The position numbers and the translations under genes were made by a program. Below are positions 46,538-58,600 of a stretch of 64,000 bases of DNA, piece after piece. The notes under the pieces were generated by a model. The model saw nothing but the letters and a program-made list of their open reading frames with translations. It had not been told where the DNA came from and did not search any database. This DNA comes from Schistosoma mansoni. Taxonomy: Eukaryota > Platyhelminthes > Trematoda > Strigeidida > Schistosomatidae. Position 1 is the first letter of the stretch. Each line of letters starts with the position of its first letter. Location: positions 51,101,120 to 51,165,119 of the forward strand of contig NC_031502.1 in NCBI RefSeq assembly GCF_000237925.1, in the 5' to 3' direction.

Positions 46538-49500
46538 ATGGAAACTCGAAGCAAAAGACAGAAGGAAAACGACGAATTGGACGGTAAAATTTCCAGAGCT
46601 GTTTGTGGTATGTATGACGTCAACGATGATAAATGTGATGATATTAGTCTTAATAGTATGTCCTCTAGCCAGCTAAGTACTTCTAGATTAAAGTTAGACA
46701 AAGCATTACTGAGGAAAAAGAATTTAGAAAAGAGACTTGAGTTGGAACGGCAACTTAAGATGTTAGATCTTCAAGAAGAGGTTGATATGGCCGAATTAGA
46801 ATGCAACGTCATCAAGGACGATGAACGATTGCCCGTAGATAAATGTGAAATAAATGCTAAAGTGGAAAATTATTTGAATGGTGAAACGGGGGGTAATAAT
46901 CACTCAGGAGAGGTATGTAACATTTCAAAAATCGATTGGGTTGATGAACTGAGGGACACTTTACATACATTGGTCGGTAACATGGCTTTACCTGAGATCG
47001 ATATGATGTACTTTGATGGACAACCGGGTCAGTATTACCGTTTCATTAGTCAATTCAATAGTCTTATAGGGAGTAAACTGTCAGATAAGGGCCAATTACT
47101 GTCGTATTTGTTATATTATTGCAAAGGAAAGGCCAGAACGGCAATTGAATCTTGCATTTCTTTGCCCAGCCATTTAGGCTATGATAGGGCTAAACGAATT
47201 TTATATGATTTATTTGGTAAAGAGCACCTTGTTGCGCGGGAACTAATTGCTGAGTTATTAAACCATAAATCTGTCGGAAGGTCAGCTGACGTATTAACTG
47301 ACTTTGCCATTAAGTTACGTAATGTATGTATAACGTTGAAGGAAATGGGATACATGTCTGACGTTAATTCTACGGCCAATTTGGAGATAATAGTTTCATG
47401 TCTGCCACTAGAATTGCAAAATAAGTGGGCTGAAGTCGCTGATAAGATCATGATGCAGGGGAAAGAGCCGAGCTTCGAAGAATTTGTGGCCTTTGTAGAA
47501 GAGAGGGCCAGAATTGCCCGAACCCGTTATGGTAGATTAGTACAGTGTAACCCAAGGTTCGTTAAAGGGAATTCTGAAGGCCAAGCTGATAGATCGCGCT
47601 TTCATGCAATCAGACGAGACCCGAATGACTCAGTCAAGGTATCAAGTTGTGCAATTTGCTTAGGTGATCATGAGGCGACAGATTGTCCAAGGTTGGCAAA
47701 AATGAGTGTAAGAGAAAGGAGGCAGGAGATAAGAAGACGTGGTCTATGTTACTTATGTTTGAGGAAAGGTCACATAGCTATGTCATGCAACTCAGGCTTC
47801 AAGTGCGACGTCGAGAACTGCAAGGTTAGACATAATTCATTATTGCATATTGATGGTACTGATAACTATGTGATGAACCTAGCTAAGGATGGGAACTCCT
47901 CAAGGGTTTGTTTGGGCATCGTTCCAGTCAGACTACACGGTCCCAAAGGATATTTGGAAACATATGCACTTCTAGATAGTGGTTCAGACACTTCTCTTGT
48001 ATGTGAAGAATTAATTAATCAGTTGGGTATCAAAGGTAAAGAGACTTCGATAAGAGTGGCGACTGTGAACGGAACTACCAATTGTGAATGTTTGGAGGTA
48101 GATTTAGAGGTATTTTCATTAGATGAACGGGGTTCTATAAGGATCAACAAAGTTTACACGACCAAGAAACTTCCGATTGATCATGCAGCACCTTTAACCG
48201 AACCCCAACTGAAAAGGTGGAAACATTTAAAGGACATAACCCTTCCGAGGTTGCAAAGTAATTTTGTAGGGGTATTGATTGGGTGTGATGCTCCAGATGC
48301 ACATTGGGTCTTGGAACAACGTCTGGGGGACAGGAAGCATCCGTTTGCTGTGCGAACCCATCTCGGTTGGATGATTATAGGTCCCAAGGGGGCACCAAGG
48401 TCTCTACATCAAGTTCAGTGGTGCCATTGTTCTAATGATATTTTGCGAGATATAGAAAGATTATATGATCATGAGTTCGAGGATACAGATACGTTTCGTA
48501 ATGGATATTCTGTCGAAGATAAAAGAGCTCTAGAAATAGTTAGTAGTTCCTTTAAACTGGAAGGTGGCCATTTTCAAGTTGGCCTACCGTGGAAGTATGA
48601 TAGGCCAAGTCTACCGAATAATTTGGAATTGGCTGAACGCAGACTAGAGTGTTTAAGGAAAAGGTTTATGAAAGATAATAGTCTTCTGCAGAAATATCAA
48701 GCTGTGATGAATAAACAGTTAAGTAAGAGCTACATCATTGAAGCTAGCAAGGAGGGATTTGACCGCGATGCTGTTTGTTGGTATATTCCTCATCATCCCG
48801 TTATCAACCCTAAAAAGCCTGGAAAACTCAGAATTGTTTTTGATTGTGCAGCTGTCTATCAAGGTTTTTCTCTTAATGATCAGCTTTTAAGAGGACCAAA
48901 TACCGTCAATAGTTTACTGGGTGTACTTCTACGATTCAGATTAGGTAACGTAGCATTAACCGCTGATATCGAAGAGATGTTTCTTCAAGTAAGGGTCCCG
49001 AGACAAGATAGGGGAGCGTTTCGTCTATTATGGTGGGAAGATGGTGATGTAAAAAGAACGGCTAAGGCAAGAGTAGCCCTGTTAAAGGTCCAAACTATAC
49101 CACGCTTGGAACTCACGGCAGCAGTTTTAGCAGCTCGCATGGGATTCCAGCTGCAGTCAGAATTAGATATTAAGTTTGCAGAGGTTAATTTTTGGACAGA
49201 TTCCATGATTGTCTTGCACTATATTAGAAATGAGAAAAGCCAGTTTAAAACATTCATAGCAAATCGGATTTCGACTATTCATAGTCTCACTAAGGTGGAC
49301 CAATGGAGATTCGTACCTCCTAAAGAAAACATAGCAGACTTCGCATCCAGAGGGGTTAAGTTTAACATAGATGATGTCAATGTATGGGAGGAGGGTCCAC
49401 GCTTTCTCAAGAAACCGAAGGAGTGTTGGCCTGCTGTTAATATACAAGGTCCTGAACCCCATCTCTTGAAATTAAAGAAAGCAATGTCCACGCATGTGAT

Positions 49501-51010
49501 GGTTGAAGAATCCACTGTCGATCTACTTATCAATTATTATTCAGATTGGACTAGATTACTTAAGGCTGTTGCATGGTTGACCCGATTTAAGCTATATTTA
49601 TTGATAATGCGTTCTGGTAGAACAGATCTGTCTCTACAGATGGGTATGCTCAGAGTTGATGAGTTAAATTTAGCTTGTTTAAATCTAATTCGATATGTCC
49701 AACGCATACTATTTCGGAAAGAGATTGAAATGTTATCGTCTGATACCATTAGCAAGGTGAAAATAACAAATTCACCGTTACGAACTTTAAATCCAATGAT
49801 GATAAACGGATTATTATGTGTCGGCGGCCGACTTCAAATTAGTTCCTGGCCTGAGTCGAGGAAGCATCCTATAATATTACCATCGAAGCATAAAATTACA
49901 AATTTGATTCTACAGTATTATCATATTTTGGAAGGACATGTTGGGGCTACACAGGTAATGGCAACAGTTCGAGAAAAATTTTGGGTGCTGAGGGGTGGTG
50001 TAGCCATGAGGAGGGTAATAAAGGATTGTGTTTATTGTAAAAGAAGGAACGCCCGCCCCATCCAACAACTGATGGCACCACTACCTCCGAGCAGAATAGA
50101 AGATGGTGCCTATCCATTCCTATCCGTTGGTGTTGATTATTTTGGACCCATTATGGTTAAACATGGTAGAAGTACCGAAAAGAGATATGGTTGTGTATTC
50201 ACATGTTTAAGGTTGAGAGCTGTGCATCTGGAAGTTGCATATAGTTTTACCACAGACTCATTTATCATGGCATTGATGAGGTTTATCAGCAGGAGAGGCT
50301 ATCCGAAAGAGATATACAGTGATAATGGATCAAATCTGGTGGGGGCTGAACGCGAGCTAAGAAAGTGTCTTCAGAATTGGGTGCAGGAACGTATACACTC
50401 TGATTTGCTAAGAAAAGGGATTGACTGGCATTTCAGTCCTCCGGCTGCCAGTCATTGGGGAGGAGTATGGGAGCGCATGATTCGCTCTGTACGTAGAGTA
50501 TTGGGTGCTCTTGTTAAGGAACAACCTTTAACAGATGAATGCCTTGAAACTTTCATGACAGAGGCTGAGCGTATAATTAACAATCGACCTTTGGTCCCGG
50601 TTACAGACGACTCGAGTTATCTCGATGCAATAACACCAGCAAAACTGTTACTATTGAGAGAGAACGTTACAGAACTTACTAACGTCCTATCTAATGATAG
50701 GTATTCTAAGAGATGGAAGCGAGCGAATTACTTAGCACAAATTTTTTGGAGACGTTGGTCTAAGGAATATGTTTCGCTTTTGCAGCGTAGATATAAGTGG
50801 ACCCAACTCGAGAGGAACATAAGGGAGGGTGACTTAGTAATGATATGTTCTGAGTTTTCCGAGAAAAACAAATGGCCCTTAGGTCTAGTACAGAGAGTGT
50901 TACCAAGTAAGGATGAATTAGTGAGGCAGGTAGAGCTGAGGACAAGAAAGGGGATCCTAGTGAGAGATATTAGAAAACTGTGTCTTCTTGAAGCTATAGA
51001 CGGTAGGTAG
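46538..51010 (+). CDS. BEL/Pao Gag-Pol reading frame (fossil)
   Basis: The frame runs from METRSKRQK to the stop before the 3' non-coding region. In order it shows a charged coiled-coil-like N-terminus, a gag region, two zinc knuckles (CAICLGDHEATDC; CYLCLRKGHIAMSC), an aspartic protease motif (LLDSGSDTSLV), reverse-transcriptase and RNase H segments (LTADIEEMFLQVRV; RLELTAAVLAARM; FWTDSMIVLHYI), and an integrase with an HHCC-type zinc region and DDE core (VGVDYFGP; YSDNGSNLVGAERELR). The frame is open but pol is shorter than a whole BEL/Pao pol, so the element is judged broken. An upstream in-frame ATG lies within the LTR; the ATG at 46,538 is preferred because it is outside the LTR. Confidence 0.85.
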   Translation: METRSKRQKENDELDGKISRAVCGMYDVNDDKCDDISLNSMSSSQLSTSRLKLDKALLRKKNLEKRLELERQLKMLDLQEEVDMAELECNVIKDDERLPVDKCEINAKVENYLNGETGGNNHSGEVCNISKIDWVDELRDTLHTLVGNMALPEIDMMYFDGQPGQYYRFISQFNSLIGSKLSDKGQLLSYLLYYCKGKARTAIESCISLPSHLGYDRAKRILYDLFGKEHLVARELIAELLNHKSVGRSADVLTDFAIKLRNVCITLKEMGYMSDVNSTANLEIIVSCLPLELQNKWAEVADKIMMQGKEPSFEEFVAFVEERARIARTRYGRLVQCNPRFVKGNSEGQADRSRFHAIRRDPNDSVKVSSCAICLGDHEATDCPRLAKMSVRERRQEIRRRGLCYLCLRKGHIAMSCNSGFKCDVENCKVRHNSLLHIDGTDNYVMNLAKDGNSSRVCLGIVPVRLHGPKGYLETYALLDSGSDTSLVCEELINQLGIKGKETSIRVATVNGTTNCECLEVDLEVFSLDERGSIRINKVYTTKKLPIDHAAPLTEPQLKRWKHLKDITLPRLQSNFVGVLIGCDAPDAHWVLEQRLGDRKHPFAVRTHLGWMIIGPKGAPRSLHQVQWCHCSNDILRDIERLYDHEFEDTDTFRNGYSVEDKRALEIVSSSFKLEGGHFQVGLPWKYDRPSLPNNLELAERRLECLRKRFMKDNSLLQKYQAVMNKQLSKSYIIEASKEGFDRDAVCWYIPHHPVINPKKPGKLRIVFDCAAVYQGFSLNDQLLRGPNTVNSLLGVLLRFRLGNVALTADIEEMFLQVRVPRQDRGAFRLLWWEDGDVKRTAKARVALLKVQTIPRLELTAAVLAARMGFQLQSELDIKFAEVNFWTDSMIVLHYIRNEKSQFKTFIANRISTIHSLTKVDQWRFVPPKENIADFASRGVKFNIDDVNVWEEGPRFLKKPKECWPAVNIQGPEPHLLKLKKAMSTHVMVEESTVDLLINYYSDWTRLLKAVAWLTRFKLYLLIMRSGRTDLSLQMGMLRVDELNLACLNLIRYVQRILFRKEIEMLSSDTISKVKITNSPLRTLNPMMINGLLCVGGRLQISSWPESRKHPIILPSKHKITNLILQYYHILEGHVGATQVMATVREKFWVLRGGVAMRRVIKDCVYCKRRNARPIQQLMAPLPPSRIEDGAYPFLSVGVDYFGPIMVKHGRSTEKRYGCVFTCLRLRAVHLEVAYSFTTDSFIMALMRFISRRGYPKEIYSDNGSNLVGAERELRKCLQNWVQERIHSDLLRKGIDWHFSPPAASHWGGVWERMIRSVRRVLGALVKEQPLTDECLETFMTEAERIINNRPLVPVTDDSSYLDAITPAKLLLLRENVTELTNVLSNDRYSKRWKRANYLAQIFWRRWSKEYVSLLQRRYKWTQLERNIREGDLVMICSEFSEKNKWPLGLVQRVLPSKDELVRQVELRTRKGILVRDIRKLCLLEAIDGR

Positions 51011-51167
51011 CTACTCGGATCCCTAGGCGTACTGGTGTAAGTCCTAGGGATCACGAGGTTGTTAGTGTGTTGAATGCTTGTTGTTGATTGTTTGTGATGT
51101 ATATACTTCGCTTCCTGCTACCTATTTACTTGTCTGTGAAAAGAATCAAGGTTCTTTTGGTCGGGAG

Positions 51168-51519
51168 TGTTACGGGAGAACTAAAGACATTTGGCTGATT
51201 AAAACCTTTTTACTGTACATCAAATTTACTGTGTTTTTGGATGTGTTTGTTTTACTTAACCTTTGGACTTGTTTGTTTATATCATTCCTTTCGGAGATTT
51301 TGGTTTCTTTTATCATTGGTTTGGTATTTGGGAGTTTTTTGCTCCGGGAACCTACAAAATTGAAGAACGACTTTGGTCGATTATTTGTGAATTGCGAATA
51401 AACTTGGTATCTTATTTGGAGTTTTGGTTCTTTTGCCTACTTGGGTTCGTAATTTGCGAATATCGACGGCCAGTACTTCAATAGTTGGAACGGGCAAAAA
51501 CTCATAATCGGACGTAACA
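51168..51519 (+). repeat. 3' LTR of the BEL/Pao element
   Basis: 352 bp, TGTTACGGGAGAAC to GGACGTAACA, giving the inverted TGTTACG/CGTAACA ends of this family. It is preceded by about 155 bp of non-coding sequence after the Gag-Pol stop. Confidence 0.9.
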
Positions 51520-51524
51520 GTGCT

Positions 51525-52140
51525 CCAAATTACAACCAAAGATGCACGATCCCAGTCAAAATCAAACCGCACAATCAAATAGCGAGCAGTCAATATGGCA
51601 GACGCCAGAATAATAGCAATTAAAACAAACTAGATACAGTTCAGTAAAGAACATAGAGACTCAATAAAGAACGATAATAAAACCAAGAAAATTAAACGTC
51701 ACAGTCTTAATTAGCATCAAAAATGTTAACAACATATACAAATAAAGAACGCGTAGGGAAGAAATCACAAGTGTATGCATGGAGGGATTTTCACTTGCAA
51801 AATGAATCCAACACTCCATACTCTATAAAATTTAAAAACAAAAAAGAGAGCTCAAACAGCATCGAAAAAATAGACAGACATCCATTGGTATCAGAATACT
51901 GTTTTCAGCAATTTACCTTATAATTACACATAATTCCGTACTTCTTTCTGAACTATCTTCATTTATACAGTTCCATATCCACTCATGCCTTGTTCACACT
52001 TATTTTTTTAACACATTAGTATGCTATTGCCTAACAAGTACTTCAGTAACAGACAAATAGACTAAATGGTTATACCTTAACTATTCCTCCATGAATATTG
52101 CGTGCTCTGCTTTTTGTCCTTCCTTTTTCTTACACCTTTT
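51525..52140. other. Spacer between the BEL/Pao element and an exon-like block
   Basis: I see no gene here. Short open frames have no recognisable domain. Confidence 0.35.
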
Positions 52141-52144
52141 TCAG

Positions 52145-52293
52145 CTCCCTGGAGGTACCCCACCGAAAACAGATATGGCACTGATATTCCGGAGGGATAT
52201 AAGGTTGAAGCTTCTAAAAGCCCCCAACTTCGCATGTATCTATTCTCGACCATCAGCTGTATGTTGCAACGCTACCTTCATAAAGTGCGACAA
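52145..52293 (+). CDS. Candidate internal exon of an unidentified gene
   Basis: A long pyrimidine tract and TTTTTCAG precede 52,145, and CAA-GTATGAT gives a donor after 52,293. The block between is open in one frame (phase 2 in, phase 0 out). It reads PWRYPTENRYGTDIPEGY, then KVEASKSPQLRMYLFSTI, then SCMLQRYLHKVRQ. Composition is less AT-rich than the surroundings. I recognise no family. No partner exon is evident nearby, so it may belong to a gene broken up by the mobile elements around it, or be chance. Confidence 0.35.
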
Positions 52294-53157
52294 GTATGAT
52301 ATTGACATGTTTCTTACGAAATCCTTTTTTATTCAAATCTTATAAAATATCAACCTAGTTGAGTAATTTTCTACAGTGAAAGTTGTAACTTCTGTAACAA
52401 TTTGATCTTGACTATAAACCGGCATGCCTCGTGTAATAAACTGTTATTTGAGAATAAACTGTTATTATCATTATTATTAAATTGCCCTATTTCAGGGATT
52501 CTTAGTTCGTATAATAATTCAATTACTTCTGATCATCACAATGGTAGACAGGTGCCCGCAGTCGTGTGGTTTCGAGCAAGATAACACCGGGACCCGGATA
52601 TAAACTGGGATACACAGTGTGAGCCACTGTTTCCGTAGTAATGCTCCCGACAGTTGCTACTTCTGGTCACCGTGCTAAATGGTCTTGTAGTGGTATTGGT
52701 TCCTAACCGCACAACCATTGAAGGTAAGTCTAGAATTTCCGAGATTCAACATGTAACACCGAGAAGATAACAACAATGGTTAACGTAGCAACGAGGAATA
52801 AGAATGACATGGCTCGGCCATTCAGGTGCTATCACTCTTTATAGACTCTTGCTTTTCGTATCAAATATACAAACCTCTTTAAAGCTCATACATGTTCTTC
52901 AGAAATGCTAGAAATCATATTGTTGATTATCACGATAGGACGAGTCGCTGAGGACGGTGATACGATTTACCTGTAAGATCTTGTAGAGTAAGTAGTTACA
53001 TTACGACGAATATGCAATTTTGCAATTAGGTCTACCATTGTACGAACAAAGTTAGATGAACTTATATCGAATTAGACCATAAGAGGTAAGAATATCTATT
53101 TCGATCTGGCGAAGGTCTTACCAAATTGAAATGAATATGTTCATAACGAGCATCTGC
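52294..53157. other. Unassigned stretch
   Basis: I see no gene here. A GC-richer part at 52,540-52,740 may be the flank of the gypsy relic that follows, but it shows no coding match. Confidence 0.3.
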
Positions 53158-54600
53158 AGATATGAAAGTGTCTGATCACCTTAGGTTTCTGGCAACTTAC
53201 ACGGGAGCGTGCGCACTCCACCACGTCTTTATTCATACCAGGCCAAAATCATTCTGCTGTGAGCTTGATGGCTGCGTGAACAACCGGATGAGAAAGCTTG
53301 TGCAACGTATTGAGGACGTTGCGTCAATAACTTTCTGCACGATTGGGCGATCGCTACCTGTGGATGTGTCACATGGTAAAGTTTTCTTAACCTGTTAATA
53401 TCTGTTTGATTCGTAGTTCCAGGTATAATGAAGACAATTTCAGCTGACGATCAGTGTCTTGTTTTTGAAGCTGGGCGAGTTTAAGATGGTCGATTCCTTG
53501 GAAACTATTCAGGGAAGGTACAAAAGACAACGCGTCAGCAACCACATTTTTTAACCCAGGAATGTGTTGTGTATCTGAAGTAAACTGCGAGGTGTAGTCG
53601 AGTTGTCAAGGCTCTCGAGGAGAGTACTCATCCAAAAACATGCTAAGATAGAACGTGAGAGGTTTGTGGTTGGAGAAAAGTGTGAATTTTTAACCTTCAT
53701 CAGGGTGTCGAAAGTGCCGCACAGTACAATAAATGGCTAAGAGTTCCCTTCCCAAGGTGTTATGCCTCGATTCAGTGTCTAGCAACCGTCTCGAGTAGAA
53801 TTCCAAAGCTTTTCAGGTGTTGTTTACCCACTCCATTAAAACTCCCACGATTGCTGAGTCAGATGCATCCACTGCCATGCTAATGGGTGCTTTGGTCTCC
53901 TGGTGTGCGAGCAACGTTGCCCTGGTGATAATTTCCCTATGGGGAATGCTTCTACCATGTGGCTGTCCAAATTTATGAGTTTCGCATTCCCATGAAGTTC
54001 GTCGCTTAAACGTCTCATAAGAGGTGCGCAATTCGATATGGACTGTCTATAGAAACCCACCACGTCGTTGAACGTGCCGGAATCGCTACTACTCCACTCT
54101 ATAGAGGCTTGGTTCCTTGAGCATCAATAGTATGTCCGAGAAAACCCAGAGAGTTGGTGTCGATCTAACAGTAATGCCGTGTCTTTGTAGTCGTTTGAAG
54201 ACAAAGTCTAGATGTAGATGTGATTTACTGTCTGTCATCAACATACGCATGCTGAGACCTCGAAAACCGTCATCTGTGACCCTTTGGAAGGTCTGGGCAG
54301 CATTTCTTAGGCCGAAAAGCATTCATGAAAATTCATAGGGTCCGAAAGGAGTGATGATAGCGGTTTCGGGATTGTCGACAGTAGCCATGGGGATTTGGTT
54401 ATATGCTTTAACCAAGTTGATTTTCGAAAAGACAGTTGTACCGTTCAAGTTAACTGTCAAATCATGAATGTGAAGCAACGGGTGACGACCGGGAAAGGTT
54501 TTCGCATTCAAACGCCGATATTCAACAGTTAGACTTCAGTCGTTGCCGTCCTTTTAATGGTCCATGTACAAGGAAGGTTCCCACGGGCTCTTTGATGGCC
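53158..54600 (-). mobile_element. Ty3/gypsy relic: RT, RNase H and integrase pieces
   Basis: The minus strand, read from 54,600 down, shows gypsy RT segments (HPLLHIHDLTVNLNGTTVFS; NLVKAYNQIPMA; MLFGLRNAAQTFQRV), the post-RT region (MVGFYRQSISNCAPLMRRL), an RNase H start (APISMAVDASDSAIVG), and near 53,160-53,290 a zinc-binding integrase-like stretch. It is a fossil with several breaks and no LTRs that I could find. Saci and Boudicca are the named schistosome gypsy families; which one this is cannot be told. Confidence 0.8.
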
Positions 54601-54899
54601 GATAAAGAAAGAAATTTAAATTCAAGCTTGTGTCGTAAACGCTTTTGTCTACGTATGCAAGCGAATCACGCAGAAATATCGGTATACACGCGTTCATACA
54701 GCAAGAATTATCGCTCGAAATCATTCTTTTGGGGATTTTAGTAAAAAAATATAAACAGAGATGTGGAATACGGGTAATGAGATAAAAAGAAATAAGCTGA
54801 GAAAAGGTCTTTTACGTTTTCCTTTATTTTGGTGAGTTGGTTACTGGTACACAACTTTCTCATTTGACCATCAACAATTAGGACCGCTTACACTGACAC

Positions 54900-55635
54900 G
54901 TGTCTGAGGCTCTGTGAGTACACGAAAATCACCTTAACCATACGAGCTGTCGAGAAAGTGGCACACGATTCAAGAACATTTGAATGGTTGCGTTGCAGGC
55001 TGAAATGTAGACGGCAGGATATTGAGTTAGTTTTACTATAACTCACTTCAGAATGTGTAGCAAATAACTTCTTCCTAAGCAAGTGTATGTCCTGGTGTAA
55101 TAGGGGTAAAAGCCTTATAGCAGGCGACTTTAATGCATCGTATTAAAACTAGGTAAACTCAAAATCAGGGTTATCGATAAGGTTATTTGTTTGCAAACTG
55201 TTAAAAATCTCAATTGCACAAGGTTTATTACATTTTATTAGAGATCCTACCAGACATGACTCGCAAAGCTTCTCGTCTCTCTTGAATTTAATGTTCGCAC
55301 ACGGTCATATGTCGGTCAAGTGAATTCCCTGCCACCTCTAGGGAGAAGTGATCATGCAGTCCTCTTATCAAGGTTCGTAGCTGAGATGGCCTGTCAAAGT
55401 TGCAACGGCCCGTCCTAACATATGGAAGACGGACATGGAGGAGATAAACTCTGAAGCATCTGCTGAAAACTGAATAATTGACTCAGGGGCATCAATATAA
55501 GAGGCATAGACTAATTTCAGGCAGTTATACAATCAGGTAACTCAAACATGTATACCTTAGACCGTCTCAAAGAAGAAGCACGGCCATTCTTGGATAGGAC
55601 TGGACATTATATCTCTACTAAGACACAAGAAGAAG
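54900..55635 (+). mobile_element. CR1-like LINE relic, endonuclease part (left of the RTE insertion)
   Basis: Plus-strand pieces of a CR1 endonuclease: SLIAGDFNAS at about 55,110, a LNLMFAHGH segment near 55,290, and SDHAVLLSRF at about 55,348. It contains several stops and frameshifts. It is interrupted at 55,635 by the RTE insertion and resumes at 58,854. Confidence 0.75.
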
Positions 55636-58600
55636 AAACTCCGCCTGTAGCTCCTCCAGGGGCTACTGCCGGTCCCAAGCCCGGGTAAAGGAGGAGGGTT
55701 GGGCATGGGGTTAGCGACCCCATCCCGTAGAAAATCAACTCGCTAAAAAACGCTAACCAGAAAAAATCATTCAAACCATTCAAACTCTGCCCTGGGAATA
55801 GAAGGAAAAATGACGTCTCATGATGAAAGCCGAGTTCCTTCGGAAGTCATGAGGCCGATGCACCTTCTTACAACCAGAGCGACAATTTTTATAGGTACAT
55901 GGAATGTCCGGACAATGTGGGAGACCGGCAGAGTCTTCCAAATTTCTGCGGAAATGAGGAAATACAACCTGGAAGTGCTTGGAATCAGTGAAACACATTG
56001 GACGCAGGTTGGACAACAACGACTGTCTTCAGGAGAACTTCTGTTATACTCCGGTCATGAAGAAGAAAATGCCCCACATACACAAGGAGTGGCACTGATG
56101 CTGTCTAGAAAAGCACAAAATGCACTTATAGGATGGGAATCTCATGGACCGAGGATCATCAAAGCCTCCTTCAAAACAAAGAGAGAGGGCATTACAATGA
56201 ACATCATCCAATGCTATGCGCCGACCAACGACTACGATGAAGACGCTAAAGACCAATTCTACGATAGGCTGCAGTCAATCTTCGAGAAGTGCCCAACCAA
56301 GGACCTGACCATTCTAATGGGAGATTTCAATGCCAAGGTTGGAAAGGACAACACTGGATACGAAGACGTCATGGGACAACATGGACTGGGAGGAAGGAAC
56401 GAAAACGGTGAGAGATTTGCAAACCTATGTGCCTTCAATAAACTGGTCATAGGTGGCACCATATTCCCACATAAAAACATACACAAAGCCACTTGGATTT
56501 CACCGGATCACACTACACAAAATCAAATCGACCATGTCTGCATCAACAAAAAGTTCAGGAGGACGATGGAGGATGTGAGAACCAGAAGAGGAGCTGATAT
56601 AGCATCCGATCACCATTTGCTGGTCGCCAAGATGAAACTAAAACTCAAGAAGCACTGGACAATGGCACGGACAACATCACAAAAGTTTAACACGGCCTTT
56701 CTTCGAGATGCTGACAAACTCAACGAATTTAACATAGCCCTCAGCAACAGGTTCCAGGCCTTTCATGACCTACTCAATGGAGAGGGAACCACCATAGAGA
56801 ACAGCTGGAAAGGTATCAAGGAGGCAATCGTTTCAACATGTCAGGAGGTTCTGGGCCAAAAGAAGCACCATCACAAGGAATGGATCACTGTTGGTACACT
56901 GGATAAAATTGAAGCAAGGAGGAACAAGAAGGTAGCAATCAATATCAGCCGAACAAGAGCAGAAAAAGCCAAGGCACAAGCCGAATACACAGAGGCAAAC
57001 AAGCAAGTGAAGAGGAGCATCAGGACCGACAAACGTAAATATGTGGAAGATTTAGCGATGACAGCGGAAAAGGCTGCAAGAGAGGGAAACATGAGACAAC
57101 TGTATGATACAACAAAGAAACTTGCTGGAAATTACCGTCAACCAGAAAGACCAGTGAAAAACAAGGAAGGCAAAGTAATCAACGATATTGAAGAACAACG
57201 AAACAGGTGGGTAGAACACTTCAAGGAACTCTTGAATCGACCAGCTCCACTGAACCCACCCAACATCGAAGCAGCACCCACAGACCTCCCAATCGATATT
57301 GGCCCACCAACAATTGAAGAGATCAGCATGGCCATTAGACAAATCAAGAGTGGCAAAGCAGCGGGACCAGACGACATCCCGGCAGAGGCACTGAAAGCAA
57401 ATGTAGCAGCAACTGCCAAGATACTCCACATCCTCTTCAGTAAGATTTGGGACGAAGAACATGTACCAACAGACTGGAAAGAAGGACTTCTCATCAAGAT
57501 ACCAAAGAAAGGCGATCTGAGCAAGTGCGACAACTACAGGGGCATCACTCTCCTCTCAATACCAGGAAAAGTCTTCAACAGAGTATTGTTAAACAGGATG
57601 AAGGATTCCGTGGACGCTCAACTTCGAGATCAACAAGCTGGATTTCGTAAGGATAGATCGTGCACAGATCAAATCGCAACTCTACGTATCATTGTGGAAC
57701 AATCAATCGAATAGAATTCATCACTGTACATCAACTTCATCGACTACGAGAAGGCATTTGATAGCGTGGACAGGACGACACTATGGAAGCTTCTTCGACA
57801 CTACGGCGTGCCTGAGAAGATAGTCAACATCATACGGAACTCCTATGATGGACTAAACTGCCAAATCGTCCACGGAGGACAACTCACCGACTCGTTCGAG
57901 GTAAAGACCGGTGTTAGGCAAGGTTGCCTACTCTCACCCTTTCTCTTTCTCCTGGTGATCGACTGGATTATGAAGACGTCAACGATTGTAGGAAAGCACG
58001 GGATACAGTGGACAGGCAGGATGCAGCTTGACGATTTAGACTTCGCGGATGATCTGGCTCTTCTATCACAAACGCAACAACAAATGCAGGAGAAAACGAC
58101 CAGTGTGGCAGCAGCCTCAGCAGCAGTAGGTCTCAATATAAACAAAGGGAAAAGCAAGACTCTCCGATACAATACAATATGCACCAATCCAATTACACTT
58201 GACAGAGAAGCTTTGGAGGATGTGGAAATCTTTACATATCTGGGCAGCATCATTGATGAACACGGTGGATCAGATGCAGATGTGAGGGCGCGGATCGGCA
58301 AAGCAAGAGCAGCATACCTACAGCTGAAAAACATCTGGAGCTCAAAACAATTGTCAACCAACACCAAGGTTAGAATTTTCAATACAAATGTCAAGACAGT
58401 TCTTCTGTATGGGGCAGAGACGTGGAGAACTACGAAAGCCATTATCCAGAAGATACAAGTGTTTATTAACAGCTGTCTACGCAAGATACTTCGGATCCGA
58501 TGGCCAGACACTATCAGCAACAAGTTACTGTGGGAGACAACAAACCAGATTCCAGCGGAGGAAGAAATCAGGAAGAAGCGCTGGAAGTGGATTGGGCACA

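Larger units (their letters stand above)
46092..51519 (+). mobile_element. BEL/Pao LTR retrotransposon, nearly full length (Sinbad/Saci-1 type)
   Basis: A 5.4-kb element with 352-bp LTRs at both ends and a 5-bp target duplication (GTGCT at 46,087-46,091 and 51,520-51,524). Both LTRs are the same length and differ at about four positions, roughly 1 percent, which points to a recent insertion. The internal part has gag and pol in one frame. The family match is from domain order and motifs. The element is a fossil: it looks near whole but has about one break in pol. Confidence 0.9.

Noticed and set aside
55636-55735. HDV-like ribozyme at the RTE 5' end
   Set aside because: I looked for the double-pseudoknot pairing by eye and could not draw a convincing P1. 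Left as a computational check rather than a claim.
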